The notes under the pieces are model-generated. The model did no database searches, was not told the DNA's origin, and worked only from the letters and a program-made list of their open reading frames with translations. From Bacteroidia bacterium (GTDB taxonomy: Bacteria > Bacteroidota > Bacteroidia > Bacteroidales > VadinHA17): a stretch of DNA of 22,299 bases. The DNA is taken from contig JAPLEC010000288.1 in NCBI GenBank assembly GCA_026391515.1, forward strand, positions 1 to 22,299, given 5' to 3'. Shown here piece by piece: positions 1 to 7,064 of this stretch. Each line of letters opens with the position of its first letter. Positions within the stretch are counted from its first letter, which is position 1. The translations under genes were made by a program, and so were the position numbers.

Positions 1-1419
1 GTAAGTAATGGAAAGGGTGTCTCTTCAAAGGCAAATCCTTTTGGTCCTAATCCCAACAGACCCGGATCGGAAGTAATTTATCAGTCAGAAGGAAAAGAAC
101 AAAAAATAAAAGTTCAATATATAGGTGGTCTTTTCCGTGGAACACTGAGCATTCTGAATATTCCGGATGCTGAACAAATGGGAATTTATTCCAGGGCTGT
201 TTATAATAACACGCCTTATGTCAGGGAAAAAGAGCTGATCTCCGAAGGGGCTGAAGGGAATCCTGTTCCGCAAAAAGTGGGAGATCCGTCGCCAATAAAA
301 CATGTTTTTTACATAATAAAGGAGAACCGTACTTACGACCAGGTTTTAGGTGATATCCGTGAAGGAAACGGTGATCCTGGTCTTGTTCTGTTTGGTGAAA
401 AAATCACTCCCAATCAGCATGCAATTGTCCGTGAGTTTGTTTTGCTTGATAACTTTTATGTCAATGGCGAAGTGAGCGCTGACGGCCATAACTGGTCGAT
501 GGGAGCCTATGCTACCGATTACATTGAAAAAACCTGGCCTACCAGCTATGGCGGGAGGGGCGGGACATATTCCGGTGAAGGAGAAAGGGAGATAGCAAAT
601 AATAAAAATGGTTTTCTCTGGGATTATTGTAAACGTAAAGGTATCAGCTATCGTACTTATGGCGAATTCATGGGCGATAATGGCCCGAATATTCCCGTTC
701 TCAATGATCATTACTGTAAATATTTTACACCATGGAATCAGGCGGTTCGTGATACTATCCGTTTTCATCAGTGGAAACGCGACTTTGATTCCCTTCTTGC
801 AATAAATGCAGTTCCGGCATTGAATACAATTCGCTTTATAAATGATCATACCCAGGGATTAAGCCTTGGCAGACCAACACCTTTTGCACATACTGCAGAT
901 AACGATCTTGCAGTTGGCATGTTCCTCGATCACCTGAGCCATAGTTCAATCTGGAAAAGCAGCCTGGTAATAATGGTTGAGGATGATGCCCAGAATGGTC
1001 CTGATCATGTTGATGCTCACCGCAGTACTGCTTATCTTGCAGGAGGTTATATAAAACAGGGATTCGTAGACCATACAGCATATACGACAACATCTCTTTT
1101 AAGAACCATTGAGCTGATTCTTGGATTATCTCCAATGACCCAGTATGATGCTTCCGCCACTTCATTATGGAGATGTTTTAATAATACTCCTGATCATTCA
1201 TCTTTCAAAGTAAGGCCATGTCAGGTAAATCTTGATGATAAAAACCTGGCTGTAAGCAAGTGGCAGCAGCTGAGTGAAACATTTGATTTCACGGCTGAGG
1301 ACAGGGTTAATGATTCCGAGTTCAATGAAGTGATCTGGAGAGCGGTTAAAGGGCTTGATTCGCCTTGTCCGCCATCGGTGAGGGCTGCTTTTCTTATGAC
1401 TAGTGCACTGGACGAGTGA
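1..1419 (+). CDS. Phosphoesterase-family protein with YVTN propeller (5' end outside window)
   Basis: The reading frame is open from base 1, so the start lies to the left of the window and about 472 residues are visible. The first part, with NGKG, a 'NPFGPNP' stretch and GTLSIL, resembles the end of a YVTN-type beta-propeller as found in bimodular proteins of this family. From about base 298 a phosphoesterase domain (PF04185-like, alkaline-phosphatase superfamily) begins. It shows ENRTYDQ at 322-342 and EDDAQNGPDHVDAHR at 979-1023, the latter carrying the Asp and His residues expected as metal ligands. A further typical stretch (TTSLLRTIELILGL) follows. The protein is probably exported, but the signal peptide is not in the window. 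The substrate cannot be told. It ends with TGA at 1417-1419. The family call is firm; the exact activity is not. Confidence 0.85.
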   Translation, partial: VSNGKGVSSKANPFGPNPNRPGSEVIYQSEGKEQKIKVQYIGGLFRGTLSILNIPDAEQMGIYSRAVYNNTPYVREKELISEGAEGNPVPQKVGDPSPIKHVFYIIKENRTYDQVLGDIREGNGDPGLVLFGEKITPNQHAIVREFVLLDNFYVNGEVSADGHNWSMGAYATDYIEKTWPTSYGGRGGTYSGEGEREIANNKNGFLWDYCKRKGISYRTYGEFMGDNGPNIPVLNDHYCKYFTPWNQAVRDTIRFHQWKRDFDSLLAINAVPALNTIRFINDHTQGLSLGRPTPFAHTADNDLAVGMFLDHLSHSSIWKSSLVIMVEDDAQNGPDHVDAHRSTAYLAGGYIKQGFVDHTAYTTTSLLRTIELILGLSPMTQYDASATSLWRCFNNTPDHSSFKVRPCQVNLDDKNLAVSKWQQLSETFDFTAEDRVNDSEFNEVIWRAVKGLDSPCPPSVRAAFLMTSALDE

Positions 1420-1430
1420 CCCCCTTTTTG

Positions 1431-1449
1431 TTCCCCCCTGAGGGGGGAA
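1431..1449. repeat. C6/G6 hairpin after the phosphoesterase gene
   Basis: A perfect 8-bp stem (TTCCCCCC pairing with GGGGGGAA) has a three-base TGA loop and starts 11 bases after the stop codon. No U-run follows on either strand, so it is not a classical intrinsic terminator, although it may help end transcription or protect the mRNA 3' end. Confidence 0.5.
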
Positions 1450-1497
1450 AAATTTCTGGACCTAACTGATATTTTTATAAAACAATAAAGATTTTCG

Positions 1498-1535
1498 CCC
1501 CCTTTGGGGGAGATGTCGCATCGCTACAAAGGGGG
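1498..1535. repeat. Palindromic intergenic element (CCCCCTTTG...CAAAGGGGG)
   Basis: Nine-base arms at 1498-1506 and 1527-1535 are perfectly complementary around a 20-base centre. The left arm can also fold on itself (CCCCC-TTT-GGGGG). From memory, elements of this form are scattered between genes in many Bacteroidota genomes. The rest of the 228-base gap 1420-1647 shows no gene and only a weak promoter match (TAACTTGC at 1608-1615, no TTG at the right distance). Confidence 0.55.
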
Positions 1536-1647
1536 TTTACCAACATTTTTTATTTCTGAATAAATATTTTGTATCCTCCTGTTCTCTTTCATAACAAAAA
1601 AATGGTGTAACTTGCTAATTAATTGAGTATAACTAAAGCCCTATACT

Positions 1648-2397
1648 ATGAAAAGAAAGATTTTAATACTCGGATTTTTTCTTTTTCCTCTGTTATTAAA
1701 TGCACAATTTGAACAGAAAGTAAGTATTAACCTCTCTGCAGGTATGTTCAAGACTTTCGGAGAAAAACACGGAATTAATGAGTACGGAGAATCTCGCCCG
1801 AAACAGATGCCTTCCTATAAAGCCGGAATTGTCTCAGAGCTGGGATTTCAATATAACATTAACCGCAGGTTTTCTATCCTCGCTGAACTTGGTATTATGT
1901 ATTCTAACAAATGGGAATTAATAGAGGATGATGAATATAACTGGATGTTTTGGAGTTGTGATTCTATTTATTATTCTGAAGGTTTTAATAAATTGAACCT
2001 GTTCAATTTGAGCATAGGGATAACACCTAAATTATATTTCCTCCCGGGAAAAAAGTTTAATCCTTTCATATATGCCGGAATTAATATTAACTATACTCAT
2101 GCAAAATATACAGATACCCAGTGGGAAGACTATATTGAAAAAGGATTATATAAGCCAGGAGATTATTTTGATAATCCATGGCTAAGAAAAAATGTTGGAT
2201 TTGGCTTTAATCCCGGATTGGGAATTGAATATAATCCGATAGAGAAAATCAGTGTTTTCCTTACAGCAGGTTATTACCACATTTTCATGAATGAAAAGAA
2301 TTTCGCGTATTATTACCCTGAGAGAAGTGGGAATTTTAATGCATTTCTTATCCAGGCAGGCATAAAATACAGTTTCATTAAATCAAAAAATTTATAA
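1648..2397 (+). CDS. Outer-membrane beta-barrel protein
   Basis: The protein has 249 residues. The first 20 form a signal peptide ending 'LLNAQ', the usual Bacteroidota cleavage context. The rest is a run of alternating hydrophobic and polar strands rich in Tyr, Phe and Gly with the pattern of small eight-stranded barrels (PF13505/PF13568-like): 'SINLSAGMF', 'LGFQYNINRRFSILAELG', 'LSIGITPKLYFLPG', 'FIYAGININYTHAKY', 'FNPGLGIEYNP', 'FLTAGYYHIF', 'FLIQAGIKYSF'. The last strand ends close to the C-terminus, as in true barrels. The stop TAA is one base away from the ATG of the WD40-caspase gene, so the two are almost certainly co-transcribed. No ligand or substrate can be inferred. Confidence 0.8.
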   Translation: MKRKILILGFFLFPLLLNAQFEQKVSINLSAGMFKTFGEKHGINEYGESRPKQMPSYKAGIVSELGFQYNINRRFSILAELGIMYSNKWELIEDDEYNWMFWSCDSIYYSEGFNKLNLFNLSIGITPKLYFLPGKKFNPFIYAGININYTHAKYTDTQWEDYIEKGLYKPGDYFDNPWLRKNVGFGFNPGLGIEYNPIEKISVFLTAGYYHIFMNEKNFAYYYPERSGNFNAFLIQAGIKYSFIKSKNL

Positions 2398-2398
2398 T

Positions 2399-4462
2399 AT
2401 GTACTCCAGGTTAATCTTAACATTGGTATTATTTGGCATTTGGATTAATGCAGCAGCACAATTTGGTTTTAATGTTAAAAAGACTTATAGCGAAACTGGT
2501 CATGAGATCCAATTCGCTTCATACAATTCCGGGGGAAATTATATTATTACCACAGGAAGAAAAGATAACAGCATAATTATCTGGAATGCCGAGAAAGGAA
2601 CTATTTACCGGACTCTTACCGGATTAAAAAGCCGGCAAAATGCAGTAATCTTTTCTCCTGACAATTCTCTCCTTTATAGTGGTGGGCAGGATAATTTCAT
2701 AACTATCTGGGATCCTGCAACATCAAAAATTGTCGGGAATCTTAAGGGCCATACCGGACCTGTTAAAGCATTGGACATAAGTCCTGATGGCAGATACCTG
2801 GCATCAGGGGGTGTTGACAAGACTATCAGAATATGGGATACCAGGCAAAATACTCTTGCCTTTGAGCTGAAGGGTCATGCAAAAGATGTAAATGTACTTA
2901 AATTCAGTCCCGACGGTAAAATCCTTGCATCCGGAGGAGCCGATAAAATGCTTATCCTCTGGAATACTACAAACTGGAATATTATTAAATCAAAGAAAGT
3001 CCATAATGACTGGATCAGTGATCTGGCTTTCAATCCAGATGGTTCTGTTATTGCCAGCTGCGGTTATGATGGTTTGATTTATACATTATCTATTCCCGAT
3101 CTGAATCTTGTCACCACTTTTAAAGGACATAAAGACTGGGTTCAGACAATTGCCTACAGTCCTGATGGAAAGTATCTTCTGAGTGGAGGTCACGACCTGA
3201 TGATAATTCTCTGGGATGCTGTGTCAGGTAAGATCCTGTCACAATCTGAAAAGCAGGGTAATTTTGTACTTTCTGTCGATTTTTGTCCATTGCGCCCGGA
3301 TTTTATTTCAACAACTCTTTTCTCTGAAAATCTTGAAACATGGGCGCTTGCAGGTATAAATTATTCAACCTCTGAAATTTCTTCTTTAACAGCAGCTAAA
3401 TCTTTAGACGCGAATCAAAAAGATGCAGAAGTTACTAAATCTTCAATGATTGAATTGTTTTCCCCGGTTCCTGTTGGTGGAAATGCTGTCAGTGAAAAAG
3501 ACACCATGCGAATTATAGGTCGTGTCAATGATCCGGAAGGGATAAATATACTTCTTATCAATAAAAATCCGGTCAGAATATCTGAGGCAGGAATCTTTGA
3601 GTATAATATGAATCTTGCAAAGGGAGAGAATCCTGTAAAGATTGTTGCAATAAATAATAAGGGCAAGGTGAATGAGCGGGTTCTTACAATTAATTGTGCT
3701 AATTGTACTGCTGAAAATCTTATTGTTTCTGTGCAAAAGCCGGTCGTTCCTGTTGAACAAAAGTATTATGCATTGCTAATCGGCATTAATGATTACCAGA
3801 GTGAAGATCTTAAAGATCTTGATAATCCAATTAAAGATGCTCAAAGTCTTTATGATGTTCTTACCTCAAAATATTCATTCGATAAAGAGAATATAACTTT
3901 TTTGAAGAATCCCACACATGCTGAAATTGCTACTTCACTGTATGGTTATTCCAAAAATCTTACTGACAAAGATAATCTTCTGATTTTTTACGCCGGTCAT
4001 GGCTGGTGGGATGAAAAAAATCAGCTGGGTTACTGGTACCCTTCTGATGCTTCAAAAAATACTCCGGTAAACTGGTTCAGAAACAGTGAATTGAGAGATT
4101 ATATCACCAGTATTGAGGCTAAACATATTTTGCTGATCGCTGATGCCTGCTTTAGCGGTGCAATTTTTAAAACAAGAGGTGTAGACTTTACCGATGCCGC
4201 GCAAAACATTAAAACGCTGGATGAACGGCCAAGCAGGAAGGCTATGACAAGCGGTATCCTGGAAGAAGTTCCTGATGTAAGCGTTTTTATTAAACTCCTG
4301 GTTCAGCGGCTCACTGAAAATGAAGAAAAATATCTGGCATCGGAATTTCTATTTACCAGTTTTAAAGCAACAGTCATGGATAACAGCAGCAGTATTCCGC
4401 AATTTGGCACAATCCAGAATGTTGGTGATGCTGGAGGAGATTTTATTTTTATTCATAAATAA
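2399..4462 (+). CDS. Exported WD40-repeat protein with C-terminal caspase-type peptidase
   Basis: The protein has 687 residues. A signal peptide (about 1-20, ending 'NAAAQ') is followed by six or seven WD40 blades (about 30-315), each with the SPDG...LASGG.D..I.IWD pattern. A linker at about 350-440 contains a strand-rich, Ig-like region. A caspase p20-like domain (PF00656) starts at about residue 455 with 'YYALLIGINDY'. The dyad appears intact: H534 in YAGHG and C584 in DACFSG. The C-terminus 'GGDFIFI' is a common ending in bacterial caspase-WD proteins. Bacterial caspase-like enzymes usually cut after basic residues. The signal peptide puts this one outside the cytoplasm, unlike caspases in defence systems, and its operon partner is an outer-membrane barrel. 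No type IX secretion C-terminal domain was seen. The substrate is unknown. Confidence 0.88.
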   Translation: MYSRLILTLVLFGIWINAAAQFGFNVKKTYSETGHEIQFASYNSGGNYIITTGRKDNSIIIWNAEKGTIYRTLTGLKSRQNAVIFSPDNSLLYSGGQDNFITIWDPATSKIVGNLKGHTGPVKALDISPDGRYLASGGVDKTIRIWDTRQNTLAFELKGHAKDVNVLKFSPDGKILASGGADKMLILWNTTNWNIIKSKKVHNDWISDLAFNPDGSVIASCGYDGLIYTLSIPDLNLVTTFKGHKDWVQTIAYSPDGKYLLSGGHDLMIILWDAVSGKILSQSEKQGNFVLSVDFCPLRPDFISTTLFSENLETWALAGINYSTSEISSLTAAKSLDANQKDAEVTKSSMIELFSPVPVGGNAVSEKDTMRIIGRVNDPEGINILLINKNPVRISEAGIFEYNMNLAKGENPVKIVAINNKGKVNERVLTINCANCTAENLIVSVQKPVVPVEQKYYALLIGINDYQSEDLKDLDNPIKDAQSLYDVLTSKYSFDKENITFLKNPTHAEIATSLYGYSKNLTDKDNLLIFYAGHGWWDEKNQLGYWYPSDASKNTPVNWFRNSELRDYITSIEAKHILLIADACFSGAIFKTRGVDFTDAAQNIKTLDERPSRKAMTSGILEEVPDVSVFIKLLVQRLTENEEKYLASEFLFTSFKATVMDNSSSIPQFGTIQNVGDAGGDFIFIHK

Positions 4463-4469
4463 ATTCCCA

Positions 4470-4845
4470 TCATTTCTTTTTCTTCTTCTTTTTCATCGCT
4501 TTCTTGGTATCCGTCAGCAGCTCCTCCATCTCCCTGACTGAAAGATCTTTTTCTCTCACATAGAATGATACCATTGCAGGAAATGAGTTGTCAAAATAAT
4601 TTTCCACAATTGCGAAAAGCAGACTTTTTGAATATTCACTCTTTTTTATAAGCGGATAGTAAAGATGTATATTGCTAGGCTTTATGCCCGACAAATCCTT
4701 TCTTTTCAAGGACTCTGATAACAGTCGATACCGTGTTTCTTGCAGGTTTCGGGTTTTTAAACTGGTCGCGGATCTCTTTTACAATCCCCTCTCCCATTTC
4801 CCATAAAATCAACATTACCTGTTCTTCTGCCTTTGTCAAATGCAT
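4470..4845 (-). pseudogene. BlaI/MecI/CopY-family repressor, split by a frameshift
   Basis: Reading from ATG at 4845-4843, 56 codons give a clear BlaI-type winged helix: 'LTKAEEQVMLILWEMGEG' then 'KPARNTVSTVIRVLEKKGF' and 'VGHKA'. A TAG at 4677-4675 then ends the frame. The family's expected continuation ('NIHLYYPLIKKSEYSKSLL', then 'ENYFDNSFPAMVSFYVREKDL') is present at once in another frame and runs to TGA at 4472-4470. About two bases are missing between the halves. The summed length of about 123 residues matches the family. The C-terminal half holds the dimerisation helices and ends in a Lys-rich tail. The gene is convergent with the caspase gene, with seven bases between the stops. The usual partner, a BlaR1/M56 sensor peptidase, is not in the window. 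Decay or a sequencing error would both fit. Confidence 0.85.
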
Positions 4846-4882
4846 AATCTGTAATATTTAAAATTTTCATCAATTCTTTAAC

Positions 4883-4910
4883 GGCGTCAGGCTGCAGGCG
4901 TCAGGCTACA
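4883..4910. repeat. Tandem 14-bp repeat, two units
   Basis: GGCGTCAGGCTGCA (4883-4896) is followed at once by GGCGTCAGGCTACA (4897-4910), with one mismatch. A related inverted form (GCCTGTTGCAGG) lies near 4941-4952. The repeat lies in the leader between the repressor start and its probable operators and is more GC-rich than its surroundings. It looks like a dispersed Bacteroidota intergenic repeat. Confidence 0.55.
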
Positions 4911-4975
4911 GGTACATGAATTTTCTTTCAGTTGACGGTCGCCTGTTGCAGGTTGCCATTATTTTCCCAAAGCTA

Positions 4976-4993
4976 TGACTATTTTTATAGTCG
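4976..4993. promoter_or_regulatory. Probable BlaI-type operator, box 1
   Basis: GACTAT (4977-4982) and ATAGTC (4987-4992) are perfect inverted repeats around TTTT. The same palindrome recurs 41 bases away (centre to centre), about four helical turns, so two dimers would bind the same face. It lies upstream of the split BlaI-type gene, and that family is usually autoregulated. A near-consensus minus-strand -7 element (+ strand CAAATGTT, 4996-5003) lies between the boxes. The link to this repressor is inferred. Confidence 0.6.
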
Positions 4994-5016
4994 TGCAAAT
5001 GTTTTTTCAACAAAAA

Positions 5017-5034
5017 TGACTATGTTTATAGTCA
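5017..5034. promoter_or_regulatory. Probable BlaI-type operator, box 2
   Basis: TGACTAT (5017-5023) and ATAGTCA (5028-5034) form a perfect 7-bp-arm palindrome around GTTT. It is the better of the two copies and shares TGACTATnTTTATAGTC with box 1. On the minus strand it would sit over the upstream half of the repressor promoter. Confidence 0.6.
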
Positions 5035-5150
5035 GAATAACATATATTATTAATATATAGGTTTTTATATCTATTTGGTTTTATTTAATATATTTTATCG
5101 CTTTTTATTTTAAAAAATAAAATGTTACGCAGAGGAAATCCGGAGGAACC

Positions 5151-5230
5151 ACAGAGTTCCACAGAGTTTATTATCTCTACTTGTATGGCTTCTCTGTGTA
5201 ACTCTGTGTCTCCTCTGTGTCTCTCTGTGT
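5151..5230. repeat. Inverted and tandem CTCTGTGT repeat element
   Basis: The left arm ACAGAGTTCCACAGAG (5151-5166) pairs with 5192-5207 at 15 of 16 positions across a 25-base loop. The right side carries four copies of CTCTGTGT in a row (5192-5230). This is a widespread kind of intergenic palindrome in Bacteroidota. Together with the operators and the 14-bp repeat it accounts for most of the 440-base gap 4846-5285; no further gene is seen there. Confidence 0.6.
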
Positions 5231-5285
5231 AAGTTCTTTAATAGAAATAATTAATTTTTATTAATTTGCATCAAAATCATAGACC

Positions 5286-6023
5286 ATGAAAAAATATATC
5301 ATTTTAGCCTTACCATTTGCAGTTGCTCTCCTGATTGCACTCCCTTCCTATGCTCAAAAGCTAAACAAGCTTACCGGAAAAGAGAAGAAAGCCGGCTGGG
5401 TGCTGTTATTCAATGGAAAGAATTTTACAGGCTGGAGACAATACAATGGAACCGAAATGCCCAAAAACTGGATCATTGAAGATAATGCAATGAAAGTTTT
5501 TACCGGCGAAGGGAAAAATCCCGGACAGGGTTCAGGAGGCGATATCATTTATTCAACTAAAAAATTCAAAAATTTTGAGCTTTCTATAGACTGGAAAGTT
5601 TCAGAAATGGGTAACTCCGGTATTTTTTATTATGTCCGCGAGGTTCCCGACCAGGGAATATATTATGCAGCTCCTGAAGTCCAGGTGCTTGATAACGTGA
5701 AAGCAACTGACAATAAAGTTGCAAGTCATCTTGCCGGCTCATTGTACGACATGCTGCCTGCTGATCCTAAAACAATTAAACCAGCCGGTGAATGGAATAA
5801 TATTGTAATTACAGTCAAAGATGGCAGGGTGACTCATGTCCAGAATGGTGTAAAGGTTGTTGAATATGAGCTTTGGACTTCAAAATGGGATGAAATGGTG
5901 GCTAACAGTAAATTCAAATCATTCCCGGGGTTTTTAGAAGGAATTGCAAAAGAGGGTTATATAGGTCTCCAGGATCATGGATATGCAATATGGTTCAGGA
6001 ATATCAAGATAAGGGAGCTTTAA
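5286..6023 (+). CDS. Exported DUF1080 (3-keto-disaccharide hydrolase-like) protein
   Basis: The protein has 245 residues with a signal peptide ending 'LPSYAQ' at about residue 24. The rest is one DUF1080/PF06439 domain: 'GWVLLFNGKNFTGWRQYNG', 'WIIEDNAMKVF', 'DIIYSTKKFKNFELSIDWK', 'GNSGIFYYVRE', 'APEVQVLDN', 'GEWNNIVITVKDGRVTHVQNG' and the closing 'GYIGLQDHGYAIWFRNIKIREL'. The fold is a concanavalin-like jelly roll. Some members hydrolyse 3-keto-glycosides and others may only bind glycans. It likely acts in the periplasm or on the surface. It stands alone, with no sugar dehydrogenase or SusC/D pair nearby. The -7 sequence TTAATTTG (5261-5268) is one base off consensus and could be its promoter. 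Confidence 0.9.
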   Translation: MKKYIILALPFAVALLIALPSYAQKLNKLTGKEKKAGWVLLFNGKNFTGWRQYNGTEMPKNWIIEDNAMKVFTGEGKNPGQGSGGDIIYSTKKFKNFELSIDWKVSEMGNSGIFYYVREVPDQGIYYAAPEVQVLDNVKATDNKVASHLAGSLYDMLPADPKTIKPAGEWNNIVITVKDGRVTHVQNGVKVVEYELWTSKWDEMVANSKFKSFPGFLEGIAKEGYIGLQDHGYAIWFRNIKIREL

Positions 6024-6052
6024 GCGTTTTTTGTGGGCTGTGCCCGCCAAAG

Positions 6053-6088
6053 CCCGCCTTCGCTAAAGCTACTGCGGGCGAAGGTGGG
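6053..6088. repeat. GC-rich hairpin element downstream of the DUF1080 gene
   Basis: CCCGCCTTCGC (6053-6063) pairs with GCGAAGGTGGG (6078-6088) through ten Watson-Crick pairs and one G-U pair around a 14-base loop. The surrounding GC-rich block (about 6030-6110) stands out in this AT-rich DNA. It sits between convergent genes and resembles REP-like elements of Bacteroidota; it may also act as a transcription barrier. Confidence 0.5.
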
Positions 6089-6171
6089 GCGTGACGGAGT
6101 TCCGGCGGTTTACTGATAAACTTGACCGTAATCTCTTCTTTGAGAAATGCAAGAAATTATATTGCTAAGCA

Positions 6172-6795
6172 TTAATAAAAGATATCAAGTGTTGCGACTT
6201 TACTTTTATAGTTAACTTCTTTAATTACAATCTTTTTGACATCCAAACCGGTAATTTCAGCGACATTCTTTATAAGCTCTTCTTTATTCTGAGGTTTCAG
6301 CATTTCCAGGTTATCATAAATTATGGGATGTGTACTGTAATTGTCTTTTCTGGCTTTTCTGGTTTTTCTGGCCAGTAACAATTCGAGAATAAATGCAGAA
6401 AGAATAATTATGATATTAAACAAAAATATTCCCAGTATAGGGAAGCCTACCCACTTGAATGAATTGACAGCTGAAATGGCAATAACAGTAAATGTATATG
6501 CCATATCTTTTATGTTCAGGTTTCTTGTTCTGAACCTGATGATTGTGAAAATGGCAAATAAGCCAATAGCCATTCCTAATTGAGCCATGGCTGAGTTGAA
6601 TACTATTGGCAGCATAGAACCAAGAATGAAAATCACTATGCCCATCAGGAAAAAGCTGAATACGTACCTTGCCTTTTTCGAATACCTGTAATAAACTACA
6701 CGGATAAGAAGGAAAAGAAAAACCAGGTTTATTATAAACCGTTCAATAATTGCCCAGAAATCAGGGTTATTCAGATTGAAAAAATCTTTAAACAT
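6172..6795 (-). CDS. DUF4956-family membrane protein
   Basis: The protein has 207 residues. About four or five membrane segments cover residues 17-140 (for example 'FIINLVFLFLLIRVVYY', 'FFLMGIVIFILGSMLPIVF', 'FPILGIFLFNIIIILSAFI'), followed by a soluble C-terminal domain of about 65 residues. The core 'GMAIGLFAIFTIIRFRTRNL..KDMAYTFTVIAISAVNS' is the DUF4956 (PF16316) signature. In other genomes this family often sits beside VTC-type polyphosphate polymerase or CotH-like genes; neither is present here. It is transcribed divergently from the TIR gene across a 269-base gap. Its molecular function is unknown. Confidence 0.8.
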   Translation of the reverse strand: MFKDFFNLNNPDFWAIIERFIINLVFLFLLIRVVYYRYSKKARYVFSFFLMGIVIFILGSMLPIVFNSAMAQLGMAIGLFAIFTIIRFRTRNLNIKDMAYTFTVIAISAVNSFKWVGFPILGIFLFNIIIILSAFILELLLARKTRKARKDNYSTHPIIYDNLEMLKPQNKEELIKNVAEITGLDVKKIVIKEVNYKSKVATLDIFY

Positions 6796-7015
6796 AATCT
6801 TGATATTTTAAGATTAAAAATTCCTGCAGTTGTTTAAGAAGAAATCCATATTGCGCATAAGGCTTATTTTCTTATAGTAAATATAAATAATTGTCGCGAT
6901 TCTGGACCAATCAAAACACCATATTTTGAAAAAATCTATCCTTAAACTTTCAAATTAACTGGAATAGCCAATAAGGGAGAATAATATATCTGGTTTTTCA
7001 ACACAAATATTTTAT

Positions 7016-7046
7016 TTGACTTATATCCCATTCTTTCCTAACTTTA
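7016..7046 (+). promoter_or_regulatory. Bacteroidota-type promoter of the TIR-TPR gene
   Basis: TTG (7016-7018) and TAACTTTA (7039-7046; consensus TAnnTTTG) are separated by 20 bases, and the ATG follows 18 bases after the -7 box. The spacing is identical to that of the two other plus-strand promoters in the window. Nothing else was recognised in the gap 6796-7064. Confidence 0.6.
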
Positions 7047-7064
7047 TCACTATTAATCACTAAC

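Noticed and set aside
346..849. A 167-codon open frame on the minus strand inside the phosphoesterase gene
   Set aside because: It is antisense to a well-conserved domain and its translation shows no family features; it is a shadow frame.
5151..5230. CRISPR array
   Set aside because: The CTCTGTGT copies are 8 bases long with 2-3 base gaps and are part of an inverted repeat; there are no spacer-sized intervals and no cas genes.
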